Notes: a model not told the origin generated them from the sequence alone. A DNA stretch of 64,000 bases from Anthonomus grandis grandis (GCF_022605725.1 NC_065549.1:33185690-33249689), one strand, 5' to 3'. Shown: positions 43,830-56,291, counted from the first letter of the stretch. Made by a program: numbers and translations.

Positions 43830-44947
43830 CAATAAATTATGTTTTGAAAGAAGGGCGATTATACCGAAATACCGATTGTGGTCCTAAGTGGTATGTACCA
43901 AAAAGGGCTCAAAGAACGATTATCAGTTATTACCATGACAAAAGAGGTCATCCAGCGTTGACGAAAACGTTAAAAGCAGTAAGCGACAATTATTGGTTTC
44001 TAAGAATGCGAAAATATATCATTAGAAATATTAAATCTTGTTTGGAATGCCAATTTAACAAAACAACCACTGGCAAACAAGAGGGATTCTTACACCCTAT
44101 TTTAAAAAAACCTTGGTCATGTCAAAACAAAAGTCAAAAAAAAAACAAAAGTCCTATGGATACTATCCATATCGATCACTTGGGTCCGTTTGTCAAAAGT
44201 ACCAAAGGAAATTCCTACTTAATAGTTGCAGTGAATGCATTCACAAAGTATGTTTGGAGCAAGGCAGTTTCAAGTACTAAGGCTGCTCCGCTGTTGATAT
44301 TTTGTCAGGCGTTTTGTAGTACTTTTGGTACACCAAGGCAAATTATACGTGATTGAGGAACGTGCTTGGAGTTAAGGTGGTGCTAAACGCAACGGCCACC
44401 CCAAGAGCCAACGGGCAAGTTGAACGTTACAACAGAACGATCCTGGCTTCCCTGTCGACAATGGTCGATGATGAGCGGAAGTGGGATAATAAAGTTGATT
44501 CCATACGTTTTGGGATTAATGCTTCTGTACATAGTGTTACAGAAAAGAGTCCCCACGAGCTTCTTTTGGGATATCAACCTCGAGATATGGATAACGCATT
44601 CATAACTCAGGAGGTAAGTCTAAACGAAACAGACTATAATAAAGTAAATGATAAACGAAGCCAATAAACGAATAGTGGCGGCACAAGCTCAACAAAAACT
44701 ACGTTATAATGCTAAACGAAGAGGCAAGCATAACTATAGTGAAGGTGATCAAGTAGTTTTACGAAAAACTATGGCATCTAATGATGGAAAAAGTAAAAAA
44801 CTTCTTCCTAAATTTAGTGGTCCATACGTGGTAACTCACGTGCTTGACTTTGACCGTTATGTCATTGAAGATCTTTCTGGCTCACGACGAGCCAATAAAA
44901 GATATCATGGTATAGCGTCAGTTGAATCCTTACATTGCTACTTATGA
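43830..44947 (+). pseudogene. Gypsy2 integrase, frameshifts and small deletion
   Basis: The zinc domain has YYHDKRGHPALTKTL and CLECQ (about 43930-44052). The core has IHIDHLGPF (first Asp, near 44167) and PRQIIRD (second Asp, 44356). It then stops and resumes in another frame at VKVVLNATATPRANGQVER (Glu near 44420); about 20 residues normally found between the second Asp and this block are missing. A further frameshift near 44650 leads to the C-terminal domain LPKFSGPYVVTHVLDFDRYV, ending at 44947. Confidence 0.84.
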
Positions 44948-45180
44948 AATCAGCTCTTCAGGTTCTGATGACGTTGACGAACTTGATAAGTGAAACAAAA
45001 AAAAAAGAAAGAAAAAAAAAAACATTATGTTTTGTTTATTCAGTGCTGGGCAGCATGAAGCGAATGAGTCTTATATACTTTGATTAAACCTTATATGTTG
45101 TTCTTATAAAAGATAAATGTGAAATACTAATTATTTCACTTTTTTTTATATTCATAGGAACATCTTCCGAGGACGGAAAT

Positions 45181-45677
45181 TGTATAGTATGGTTGACTGA
45201 TAAAATAAGAACGAACACCATCGAGAAGCAGGTATGCACCCTCGACCGCATACCGACCTTTCGATGCTATTTTTAGCCTAGATCTGGGCTAGGGGAGATT
45301 GCAGAAAGTTGCAGACGGTCTTCGCTAGTTATTCGGCCGTTTAACATAAAATAATTGTGAATTTTTATAACGCTCCTACAATATATTTTGATTTAAACTT
45401 TTCTGGTTTTAATTAAATCTCATGATTTTACATTACTATTAGACCCTTAAAAACATTCACAATAAATAATTTGATTAATAAATTGCGAAATTCACAGAGC
45501 GATTTTTCCCACCGTAGACCGTGTTATCATTACACGCTCCTCAGCCGCATGGACCTATATGGCGGATGAGAATACCTGTACATCTAGAGCTCTATTATCA
45601 GTTAACTTTATATTGCTATGTCGACAAAAGAATAAATAAACAATAGAACCATAGTCGTGATTTTATTATTATCTTCA
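45181..45677 (+). repeat. Presumed 3' LTR of Gypsy2
   Basis: CCGAGGACGGAAAT immediately before TGTATAGTATGG parallels the junction before the Gypsy1 3' LTR (ACGAGGACGTG..., then TGTCAGTATGG), so 45181 is a likely LTR start. AATAAATAAACAATAG near 45632 may be the polyadenylation signal, and ATCTTCA near 45677 a possible end. With no partner LTR the right boundary is a guess. Confidence 0.5.
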
Positions 45678-48547
45678 GTTTAATTTAATTTATAAATATC
45701 TTCACAAAGAAGAGTAGCAAAGAAAGCAAAACGTATGGCGTAGTATAGTCGATTGCCGTAACCAATGAGAGCTAGAGGCCTTGAGCAGCGGCGGGGCATG
45801 GTGACACCTGAGAAAGTAGATAGCTCTTGTAGAATTTGACAGGTAATTTGAATAATATTTTGATATAGTATTAACAATATAACTAAACTAAAACTAGTAA
45901 AATAAGTCCTAATCAAAATTTCGATTAATTTAAGTTTAAATTATTAAAAGCCAAATTTCAATTGAAACTAAGAATTAGGAAACCTCTCAAATATTTCATG
46001 CAATTTTACTCTTTTACTGAGAATTAATAGTACTCAAAGTATAAAATTAAAGCTCACAATTCAAAATGTTGTGTCCGAATAGTGGTAAGTTTGTTAGGTA
46101 AGAGAAGTTTGTTAGGTATAAAATTTATTGCCAATTTTATCCAAATTAAATTTAACAAAAAGCTTAAAAGAAAATTTTAGATGGATTAATGAGCACCACC
46201 GAATTTTTAGTCAGAATCATAGAGTATTATTAAAATTCAGTATTTTTTAAAAGCGAAAAGTACAAAAAAATAAAAGTCGGTATAAAAATTGATTTACAAG
46301 CCAATCGTTTAATGTCACTATCATCTAGTAAAGAACCTTTATTGTATAATAGAAGTCATAATCAAATTACTTAAAATATTTATAATTTTTTTTGTTTCCT
46401 TTGAAAGTTTTCTTTTCATTTTTTCAAAGTGGCTCACTCCGAAGTATCTTTAACAGCTTAATTATAAAATAGGTAATTGGGTTTTACTTTTTTTAACTCT
46501 TAGTCTGTATGGGCCTATAATACGTGTTTCATAAATAGTATAAACAAATTACACAATTTAAGTGCACAAGTGGGTTATTAACTTGACTAGAATATCAACA
46601 ATATTAAATTTACAAAAAATATAGGTAAAACAACATATAAGAGTTACGAAAAATACGTGTTACTAAAAAAATGTGACACAGTGGATTTGATCTTAAATAA
46701 ACCCTCGGGGATGAGTGTATTTAATGTTTTTAATATATGATATTATATTAAATAATATTGTCTTTAGGAATTTAAAAAATTATAAGTGGTTATAATTACA
46801 ACCTCCAGTGAAAAAAAAAGTATCGCCAATGGTTTTCCTCTAACAGATAAAACAAAATTCCAACAAACACCTTAATAGGAATGCTCAAGGATTCACTTAT
46901 TCATTCCTTACACGATTTATCAGGCTTTTTCAGGCAATAGGTATTTAAAGAGCAAAATGAGAGAATCAACAAACCATATTTCAAAGCATAAGCTTGCAAA
47001 AATATCCACTTAAGCTCTAAACAATGAGAAAAACAATGTAGTTATAAAGTGATACCAATACTCTAAAAGGACATAAGAATATGTGTAAAAACTGTAACCA
47101 GACCTAAAGAATCACAATGTAAATACAAGGTACATAAAAGATATACATAAAAAATCGGCGAAGCAGGATGCAGCATTTTTGGTCTATTATTGATATTAAC
47201 TATTCGGTTAATCTGTTCCTAATTAAATTAAACATAATTATGTGACATATTAATTATTAATTTTTATGTAAATATTAATGTTATGGAAAAAATAAATTCA
47301 ACTACAATAGTATATAATTAAAAAAGTTCATTTATATTCAATTTATGCTACAGGACATTATTACCAATATTAAATTTGATCACGATCTTATAAAGAAATT
47401 ATTGAATCATTTTAAATGAAGCCAGACTATTATAATACCAGGAGTAACAATATTAGGCAGAACATAAGGGTTGCTACTAAAGTTTAATATTTCTAAAATA
47501 ATGCGGAATCAACCAGGTTATTTAATATTTTATACAGAAACTCGTACTTTTAACCATACATTTTTATTTTGCCTGCTATTTTTAAAAAAATGCACACCAT
47601 AGACTTAAGTTCTCAATAAAATTACTGAAATACATTTAAAATCCATTTAATTTTAAACCCTTGCATAGCTCAGTACGAACCCATTAAAACCCGATCCTTA
47701 AGTAACAAGGTAATCCAGGTCTTTCACAGAATACAAAAATTTAGTTTTGATTCACCTATTTAAATATCTTGATGTGGGTGAAATTAGTTGTAATAAATTA
47801 TCTTTACTCATATTTCGCAGTTGAAACAATTTCTTGAAGAGTGGTATACAAGTAAAAACAATATTTAACTTTTCTGGTTTATAAATTTCCGTCTATTTAG
47901 TGCAGTAAGCTTATGAGTATAACTTAAGTAACTTGGTAAAAACATTAAATTTTGTTTGTAAACTAAACCTAATTTTTAATGATTAGTATAGTATTACTGA
48001 TACTGCTGATATTATTTAGTTACTATGACGTTAACATAATTAATAGGTCAGTTTTTTCTTATGTTAATTATTACAAATAACCTACTTACCTACCTCATTA
48101 TTGGTATTGTTGCATTATAAATTAAATACTTATGTTAGTGTAATGCAGCAATGAAATCTCGTACCTGAAATAAAAAAAAAATTAATATTCTTTTTAGAAA
48201 AAAAAATTATTAAAATATTTTGACTATGGTTTATTGCTAAAAAAATAGAAAAAAGGTAACTATTTTATAAATAATTATAAATATAAATAAGAAGCTTAAG
48301 AATCTTTTTTGGGTATGACTTTAAAGGTATAATACAGTATTTATTATTCAAAGTAAGATTGTTTTTTATTTTAACAAAAGTATAATTCTCAATTTAGAAT
48401 CAAGAATACTTAACTAAAAAAGCCATTTTTAAAAACTTCGGACATGAGAGGCGCTTTTTGGGATCAACGTTCTTTTTCGATACACTATATCGATATAAAC
48501 AAAAGGCGTATGAACATCGATTTTGAGAAAACTTAACTCAAAGTAAC
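45678..48547. other. AT-rich stretch without a supported gene
   Basis: 2.9 kb of AT-rich DNA in both orientations without a long frame, RNA gene or inverted repeat that I can recognise. Confidence 0.45.
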
Positions 48548-49340
48548 GTGACTAGTTATATTAGCTGCCCTTTAGCAACACATAGAGTCCGACGACGTCA
48601 GAATACAATGATAGAATATCAACCAACAGAAGAAATGAAGGTTCTTCGTGCTGTGAGACAAGAAGATAATATGCTGATGATACCGTTTTACCTGTTAACA
48701 CCTGTTAGAAAAACCATAACTCCGACGACGTCAGAATATTTACTAATCTATATTTGAGCAAAAATGCTAACACAATGGTAGAAAATCAATTAACAGAAGA
48801 AATGGAAATTCGTTGTGGTGTAAGACAAGGTCGCATCCTACCACCGCTGTTATTTAACATCTATAGCAAAGCTATTTTTAGGGAAATACTAAAGATTAAG
48901 TATGATGAATGTAATAAATACGGACTTAAGGGAATTAACTTAAGGGAAACCAAGGAAATGGTAGTTACAAAATTCTCTCAAGATCTGAACTATGTAAATC
49001 TGACAATGCAAACACCACGATCGAGAATAACCGAGAAAAAAATAATGGCCGATATATAAATATTTAGAAACTTCAATAACTAGAATAGAACATTCAGATA
49101 ACCAAACAAGAGAAATAAAAATAAGTAGGTATAGAGATAAATCGAAGAGTTATAGAAATTAAAAAACTATTTACAAATCAAGACATATTGACATAGAACT
49201 TAGGATCAGAATATTGCGCTTTTGTATAGATTTAAAGCATGGACCCTTAAGAAAAACTATATGAATACATTACAAGTCATTAAAATGTGGTATTTCCGTG
49301 GAACGTGACGTAATCCTTTAACCGATAAAATAACTAATGC
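48548..49340 (+). pseudogene. RTE1: relic of an RTE-type reverse transcriptase
   Basis: Frame 48754-49059 has VENQLTEEMEIRCGVRQGRI followed by LPPLLFNIYSKAIFRE, the PQG region of RTE elements (usual RGVRQGCILSPLLFNIY). A shorter, older duplicate of its first part (IEYQPTEEMKVLRAVRQ) lies at 48610-48660. After stops, near 49160-49300, the C-terminal pattern follows: IKTY, RTDQNIALLYRFKAWTLKK and MWYFRGT. The YADD region is absent (a jump from INLRETKEM to VTKFSQDLNYV). Confidence 0.7.
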
Positions 49341-49344
49341 TGAA

Positions 49345-49690
49345 CTACTGAACTAAATGTAAAGTTTGCTTATCAAACAGTTGCAATATCTGGGTCATAT
49401 AATGAGAGGACAAAAATACACACTTCTCCAACTTGTAATCCATGCAAAGATTTTTGGAAATCAAAGCATGGCAGATGCTAATTTGTCCATTTAGTTTGCA
49501 GGTTTGCTTGTCTCTAGTTATTGTAATCTCATGAACCAAATATACACACTTGTTAACTAATTCTACTTTATTGCTATTGATTTGTATTTGTTTACTGGGA
49601 ACCATGTTAGTCATAACTTTGGTCTTTTCAAAATTTATTGTCAGGCCAATTTCCTGTACGATATCATTGAGTTCTCGGAGCATGTAAAAA
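49345..49690 (-). pseudogene. RTE2: reverse transcriptase thumb relic
   Basis: The open frame 49683-49345 on the minus strand reads MLRELNDIVQEIGLTINFEK, TKVMTNMVPSKQIQINSNKV and ELVNKCVYLVHEITITRDKQ, the region just after YADD in RTE elements. It stands next to RTE1 in opposite orientation. Confidence 0.72.
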
Positions 49691-49789
49691 TGAAGGACAT
49701 CGTTAATGGAAATATCTCAATTCGCTTGAAATGAAAAGCATTTAACAAGTGCGAATCGGCGGTTGACTCTGACCTGACTTCAACTAAGA

Positions 49790-50060
49790 AAACCACAGAA
49801 AAACTATACAACGAACTACTACACGGAAATGGAAATGGGCTGGACACATTTCTTGAATGGAGGACAAGCGATGGATGAAAAAACTGTCGGAATGGAGATC
49901 AAGAGCTGAAAGGCGAGGCAGACCTCTCACTCGATGGACGAACCACCTGAAGAGGATAGCAACAAATTGGATTTCAACAGCCAGGAACAGAGAGAACTAG
50001 CGGCGTTTGGAGAAGACCTATGTCTAACAATGGACGTGAAAAAGGCTGCATGATTATGAT
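49790..50060 (+). pseudogene. RTE2: C-terminal end of an RTE ORF
   Basis: The plus strand reads WKWAGHISRMEDKRWMKKLS, EWRSRAERRGRPLTRWTNHL, KRIATNWISTARNREN and a stop, then a frame with LEKTYV...QWT. This is the typical end of RTE proteins (KWAGHIARM...GRPPTRW...W...A.DR..W). The 3' UTR is only a few bases and ends in GCATGATTATGATTT. It is inverted relative to 49345-49690. Confidence 0.72.
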
Positions 50061-50411
50061 TTTAAATGTTAAGTTACATAATAAGGTAACTTTCCTAGTA
50101 AAAGCTGATAAGCATTTGTAAGAAAATGGGTACCCTGGAGAGCAAAGTTTGGGTTTCCATAAAGCATAAGATGGTTTACTTAAAAATGCCAATATCATTA
50201 AAAATTATGTTTTATTTTGAGATATTTAGTCAAATTGCCAAAAAAAACTTGTCTCTTCGTAGATATTGGATTGAGTTATTATATCTTACATATTATAATT
50301 AGATAGATTTTTGTATTAAAAATTAGTTTTTTGATTTTGTCCTCTTGTTAATTAATTAAGTTTCTTAATTATTCAAATTAAATTTTTCAAGTCTTAATTG
50401 AAAAATTTACG
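50061..50411. other. Stretch without a supported gene
   Basis: AT-rich flank left of LINE10. Nothing recognised. Confidence 0.4.
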
Positions 50412-50612
50412 AGACAGATGGCGCTGTATAGTTAATCGGTTGCGTTCAGGACCGCTCCTCAAATAATTCTAAAATATATTGTCCCCAAGTTTTTAAAATT
50501 ATTCCTCTGCATCGCAAAGTAAACTTTAAGGTTTACTTTATCCAGTGGTTGTGAAGTTTTCAGTAAAAGTTGCTAATTTGGTGCTGAATTTAAGCTTGTC
50601 AAAACTACAAAT

Positions 50613-50981
50613 ATGGGTCTGTCATCGGCCGATCTTCGGGAGATTAAATCGACGATTATGGCCACCTTCAATGACAAATTTCTCCAAGAGATAGCTGACA
50701 AGGTGGCTAGGATCGTTGAGAACAAATTCGAAGAAAGATTTAAGGAGCAGAATGACAGAATAACATCCCTGGAAGCAAAACTTAAAAATCTAGAAGGGGA
50801 ATATCAACAAGTAAAAGACAACATGGATTCCCAAGAACAGTCTCTGCGCAGTCTCAACATACGTATTTTTGGTGTTAAGGCTCAAGAAAGCGAAGATGTA
50901 CGTGCTACAGTTCAAGACCTCTTTACTAAAAAATTAAAATGTAATATTCAGAATTCCGACATCAAAAAATGCATAACATGA
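50613..50981 (+). CDS. LINE10 ORF1, C-terminally truncated
   Basis: 122 codons from MGLSSADLREIKSTIM. A coiled coil (about 20-85: RIVENKFEERFKEQNDRITS) leads into the beginning of the RRM-like domain (SLNIRIFGVKAQESEDVRAT). At about residue 117 (NSDIKKC) the normal protein would continue, but the deletion joins it to ORF2 sequence and a stop follows at 50979-50981. It lacks most of the RNA-binding part. Confidence 0.78.
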   Translation: MGLSSADLREIKSTIMATFNDKFLQEIADKVARIVENKFEERFKEQNDRITSLEAKLKNLEGEYQQVKDNMDSQEQSLRSLNIRIFGVKAQESEDVRATVQDLFTKKLKCNIQNSDIKKCIT

Positions 50982-53278
50982 ACACTGGTGATGGTACCCT
51001 TATTGATTATATAATTTGCAGTAATGATTTGGTGTCATTAAACTCAGAGTCGCTTGCCATAGCAGAAACAATCACGGATCATAATCTGATTTATTCAATA
51101 TTTCAATATGATAACATAAAGGTTAAAAAAAAATCCATGACTTTCAGAGTTTATAACAACATAAATATGGAAAATTTTATAAACGATGGTTTGCTTATAA
51201 ATTGGGATCAGATGTACCGCCTTATAGATATTAATGACAAAGTGCAGTTTTTTAATGAACATATTTTACAGCTTTTAAATACACATGCTCCGACTAAAAA
51301 TAAAATTATTAAAGAGAAAATATACTGTCCATGGATAACCGAAAATATAAAAACTCTTATCAAATTACGTGATCGTGCTCATAAAAAATATCTGAAAAGT
51401 AAATCTCAGCCTCATTTTGAATATTATAAACAGCTAAGAAACTACACAAAACATGCTTTAATACGAGAAAAAATAACATTTTTTAATCAATTATCAAACA
51501 AAAAAGGACAAGAATTTTGGAGAATAGCAGATAAACTATTCTTAACTAAAGGAAAAAGATATCAAAACGAGCTACCTACTAACATATCAAATCCAACAGA
51601 TATTGGCAATTTTTTTAATACTGTTTCTACCCTACCTGATACTACAAGTAAAGAATGTATTGAATTTTATCAAAATAATACCATAAATAATATAAAACTT
51701 AATTTCCAGCTTTTGGACCAAGACAATATGATTAAAATAATCTCGACTATTAAATCAAATGCAACGGGAATCGATGGTATTTCTATAAAAGATATAAAAT
51801 TGTGTTTGCCTTTTTGCTTAAGTCCTTTGTTGCATATTATTAACGAATGTATTCTTCAACAAAAGTCTCTAAATGTGTGGAAAAGGGCAATTATTAAACC
51901 GATTCCAAAAAATTCAAATCCAAAAGAGCATAAAGATCTCAGACCAATTAGTATTCTACCAGCATCATCTAAAATTCTGGAAAAACATATTTTTAATCAA
52001 ATTTCAAATTTTGTTGATAAACATAAAATTATCCCCGATTGTCAATCCGGTTTCAGAAAAAACTTTAGCACGTCTACAAGTTTGGTGGGTATTTTAAATG
52101 ATATTAGGGTAAATGAGGAGAATGGTCAGCCAACATGTATGGCCTTATTGGACTTTAGTAGGGCTTTTGACACGATTAACCATGATATGTTATTGGCAAA
52201 ATTAAAATATATTGGTATTTCAGAGAGCGGTGTAAATTTTTTCAAGGATTATTTGCGTAATAGAGACAGTTGTGTTATGGTGGTTCGGCAGTCTGAAAAG
52301 CATTACTCAGAATTTATACCTTTTAACCAGGGAGTACCTCAAGGCTCTATAGTATCGCCGTTACTTTTCTCTATTTACGTGGCTGATATGTACAAAGTAA
52401 TAAAACACGCCACTTTGCAACAATATGCCGATGATTCCCAAGTTTATATTCCAATTCACCTTAATAATATAAATCTATTCTATCAAAATTTTAATAGTGA
52501 TTTAATTAGTCTACATAAATACGCAGAAAATCATAATCTTAAGCTTAATGCCACAAAATCTAAAATTCTTATTATGTGCTCCAACTTTAATATAAGGCAA
52601 AGGCTCGAACACAACTTATCCTTAAATCCTATATCTATTGATAATACTTCAATTCCTGTTGTTTCCGAGGCAAAAAATTTAGGCGTTATATTTGACAGCT
52701 CTCTCTCTTTTGAATTACACATAAAAAATAAAACGAAAACTGCTTATTTACGTTTAAAAAAACTTTTTAAGTTTAAGCGAAATTTATCGGCAAAACAAAA
52801 GTACTTATTGTGCGATAGTCTTATTTTGTCATTGTTTGATTATGGTGACGTAGTCTATGGAAATTCTTTATCTTCACAAAATAAAAAAATTATACAAAAA
52901 GTCCAAAATTCCTGTATGAGATTCTCTTATAGTATCCCCTATAGAAACCATATATCGCCTTATCTCAATAATAATAAAATATTAAATATGAACAATAGAA
53001 GAAAGCTACATATGTATAATTTTGTATATCGCATAGTAAATAATAATCAACCATTTAATTTAAGAAGTCAGTTTCAATAATTCGAACATGCGCATGCCAC
53101 ACGAAATAACGTTTTTATCGTACCATTGCATAGAAGCGCAGCATTTCAACGTTCTTTTAAGTATGTAGCTGTTCAAATGTGGAATGGCTTAAACAATGAC
53201 ATAAAGCAAATGCCCTTGGGAGCTTTCTCTGGTCAAATAAAATCTAAACTACTTATGGAACAAATAATTGGCAATTAA
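50969..53278 (+). pseudogene. LINE10 ORF2: end of endonuclease plus reverse transcriptase, one stop
   Basis: The frame begins just after the deletion at GDGTLIDYIICSNDLVSL and TITDHNLIYSIF, the last endonuclease motifs. Reverse transcriptase follows: WKRAIIKPIPKNSNPKEHKD, RPISILPASSKILE, CQSGFRKNFSTSTSLVGILN, LLDFSRAFDTINHDMLLAKL, QGVPQGSIVSPLLFSIYVAD and QYADDSQVYI (about residue 485, both Asp), then NLGVIFDSSLSFELHI. A TAA at 53078-53080 stops it; the same frame continues with AAFQRSFKYVAVQMWNGLN to a natural stop at 53276-53278. Confidence 0.88.
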
Positions 53279-53838
53279 TTCAAGTAGGGTGATATATAAA
53301 ATGTGATAATGCGTATAATAAAATGTAATACAAGAAATAGTAACATGTAACAGAAGATATACATGTGTATATAATATGCTAATTTTCAGTGGAATGTTCG
53401 GAGATTATATTTTAAAATCCCGTTTTTAGTTTTATTCTTTCTTTTTCCGCAACATATATACGTATATTTTTTAATAGCCTAGGCCGATGCACGCATCTTG
53501 GGGTTATTTTTTGGGGTCTTTTTTCGCTTCGACTGTCCTCTCTCCTTGCGCTCGTCCGTTGTCGCACTGCCGCTGCCTGTCTTAAAATCTTAGGTTAATT
53601 AATTCTATATCTTACTTTGCATTCCTATATAAAAACGTTATTTTTATTTTTGTAAAATTGTTTCTGTAAATTGTAAAGGGCTTTTTCATCCCTTCTTTGC
53701 TTGTGCTAACAAGGGAAAACGGTTTTATAATCGAGAGAATAGTCCTATTTGTCAATGTAATTTTTTTTTTCTTTGTAATTTTTATTGACCTATAAAACTG
53801 TACATTTTAACAAATAAACCATTTTTGATTTGATTTGA

Positions 53839-55608
53839 TTAATTCTTCTATACTTACATCATAGTAATATTCACACGAAATATACTAAAAGCATATGATA
53901 TGAATAAAATATAATAAAAGTTTTTTTAGTTTAAAAATACCTAGTTTTACTAATAATAACATGTCTAGCAATCTTATATGTGGCTAAAAAAGAATCTATG
54001 GAGAAATTCGGCTCTCAATTGAATAGAGATTACACGTGCCTTCACATTATATAAAATTCCACATGCCAGTGGGCATTTTATGAATGAAATCAACCATGTT
54101 TTATTTAAAACTGTATCCTTTATACCACTGCTAGACGGTCATATGTATAATTAAAAATGATGGTTCTGTGTAAGTATTACCCATTAATGGTATTCCTTGT
54201 AATACTAGGACTGATTATAATAATATGAAATGCAAAGGTTTTAGAGAAATACTAGTAAATAATAGTCAAAGAAAAGTACCTAAATCGCTATATCTTTAAA
54301 AAAATTAAATGTTTAACTATGCTAGTCACATCAATTAGATGCAAAAGTGATGCTTTTAGTTACCTTCGGCAGACTCTAAAAAACGATATATATTTCAATT
54401 TTAATTTTTATTAATTTAAAGACACGTTTTAGTAGTTTAACTGAAGTCTAAACTAAGAAATATTAAATTTGCTAACAATTGAAACTTTAGCACCACATAA
54501 CTTACAAAGTAGGTAAAACTGCAGAAGTGGCACATTCTACCTCTATCCATAGTAAGCTGTTAGGTTTCTGTTGCCAAGGTGTACAAGGTGATCGTATTTA
54601 GCAAAATTGCATATTAGTGGAACACAACACTCCTAAACATTTTGAGTTTAAATTTTATTCTTGGTCCAAAGGAAAGCCATAACAATTATATTTGCCTAAT
54701 CAAGAATTACCTATTCAAAACAAAAGTTTTAGATTAGATAGTTAAATATTTTTCTTATTGTTTAATTTTCTGTTTAGTGTCAAAAAACTTCAAATAAATT
54801 TTGTAGAATTTAAAGTTGAGTAGGGTCCTTTTCATAAACACATCAGCATAAAACATCAGTTAATAAATTTGACTATGCTATTTTTGCACGGTACTTGTAA
54901 AGACTTTTATTACAAATTATTTAACACATTTTTATAAAGGAAATAGTTTTAAAATACATGCCACACTCAAATACCCTAAGGTAATTCTTTCATGGCTAAA
55001 ATATTTATTTTGCTCCATTTGGGGTTCTTACTGCTCTTTTGTTGGCATTTTCGAAAAGAAAATGTTAGCGTAAAACATTTCAGTAACGCGATGAAACGCT
55101 ATAAAGGATACTTTTATTCAACATAAGCCAAGAAGTAAGTACGCTCGTTTAAATTTAAAAACGCCCTCATTTTTGGGGATTCCTTGAGATGTAAAAGGGC
55201 CTGTCTACCTTCATATTTAATAGAGCGTTCCGTCCGCCTTTTTAATATATGCTCCTCGTAAATTTTTAAAATTACCTTTACTTTTTAGACATTTTTGCTT
55301 GGATATTTTATATTAGGATTTTTAATTTATATGTAAATATCTTAAAATATAAGTAGAAGTTAAAGTATTAATGTTGTAGATTAAATTAAATTTAATAAAT
55401 CCAATTACATACATATTTAACGTTTTTAAATATAAGTAAATACCGTTAATATCTTAATAAGATTAAACTATTTATTAAAAAAATCTAAACCCATATAGCA
55501 CAGGAAATTTTTAATATGTTTCACTTATATCTAAATAATTCCCTAATAATTAATATCTTAAGTATCTTTAATATGTTTTTGAAGGTGGTAGACAATGGTA
55601 CAGTGAAA
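53839..55608. other. AT-rich stretch without a supported gene
   Basis: No gene or repeat recognised. Confidence 0.45.
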
Positions 55609-55785
55609 ACATCTTGTCGAACTTGCATTGTCCTATTTATTTAATGTAACACGATGTTTCGGTTGGTAAGTATCTCCAACCGTTATCAAGTGTAAACTGT
55701 TAACTTGATAACGGTTGGAGATACTTACCAACCGAAACATCGTGTTACATTAAATAAATAAGACAATGCAAGTTCGACAAGATGT
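55609..55785. repeat. Near-perfect palindrome with 83-bp arms
   Basis: 55609-55691 and 55703-55785 are reverse complements with one mismatch (C in CATTGTCCTATT against T) around an 11-base centre. Each arm, read outward, is TTGATAAC, GGTTGG, a short loop, CCAACC, GAAACATCGTGT, which has the same layout as the hammerhead-like end of the Penelope-like copies (CTGATGAT, stem, GAAACACGTGT). It is probably a head-to-head junction of ends from a second Penelope-like family. It directly precedes PLE3. Confidence 0.85.
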
Positions 55786-55917
55786 TTTTTTATCTTTATT
55801 ATGTTATATCTTTAAAAGATCTAATAAGAAAATCTCATCCATTTTTCACAAAGAGACCGACGTATACAACAGACGAAAAACAATGAAAAACACAAAGTCA
55901 CGGTCTCACAACATTTA

Positions 55918-55966
55918 CTTAAAGCTACACGTGTTTTGCTCTATTCAGAGCATCATCAGGCCTAAA
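55918..55966 (-). ncRNA. Hammerhead-like motif of PLE3, core mutated
   Basis: On the minus strand: TTTTAGGC, CTGATGA, T, GCTCT-GAAT-AGAGC, AAAA, CACGTGTA, GCTTTAAG. Helix II is perfect but the GAAA box reads AAAA, which should abolish cleavage. Confidence 0.5.
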
Positions 55967-56120
55967 ACAATAATAATTAGTCTTGAAAGAAAAAAAAGGA
56001 CATTAAAAAGACTAAAACCTTAAAAAGCCACTAACGTTGGCAAAACAGTAAATAAACATACATTTAAGGTTAGGATGACTATACAGTTATTTAGAACCAA
56101 AAAATAAAAAATTGTAAAAT

Positions 56121-56192
56121 ATCACACCTATTGGGAATCGAACCCGCGACAAGCTTACAAGCCAGAGACTATAACCTATGGGCTACCGGAAC
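56121..56192 (-). pseudogene. tRNA-Thr-like segment in PLE3 3' UTR
   Basis: The minus strand carries a consensus B box (GGTTCGATTCC), an A-box-like TAGCCCATAGG and an anticodon region TGGCTTGTAAGC resembling tRNA-Thr (TGT). The acceptor stem does not pair and the anticodon loop is one base short, so it is not a functional tRNA. A matching copy is in PLE4 at 60886. Confidence 0.6.
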
Positions 56193-56291
56193 ACTGAGGA
56201 GAAGTTCAAAACATTTGTTGTTAAGCCAAGGCATTCCAACACAATATTAAACTTATTTTAGTTGGAAGAGATTATGTATATATAAAATTGA

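Larger units (their letters stand above)
41398..45677 (+). mobile_element. Gypsy2, right part: gag end, pol and 3' LTR
   Basis: Continues Gypsy2 after LINE9. Order: zinc knuckles, protease, reverse transcriptase with intact YLDD, RNase H, integrase, 3' UTR, presumed 3' LTR. About six stops or frameshifts and a short deletion in the integrase make it inactive. The 5' LTR is not in the window, so LTR ends cannot be confirmed by comparison. Confidence 0.85.
50412..53838 (+). mobile_element. LINE10: non-LTR retrotransposon with internal deletion
   Basis: 5' UTR (about 50412-50612) that shares its CAGATGGCGCT start with LINE1, an ORF1 cut short, an ORF2 missing most of the endonuclease, a 3' UTR of about 550 bases with a GC-rich stretch near 53530, and a TTTGATTTGATTTGATT tail ending at 53838. 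The RT part is intact except for one stop. The deletion took the end of ORF1 and the beginning of ORF2, so both reading frames now overlap. Confidence 0.85.

Noticed and set aside
55609..55785. Rho-independent terminator or CRISPR-like repeat
   Set aside because: The organism is eukaryotic, arms are 83 bp, and there are no spacers or repeated units.
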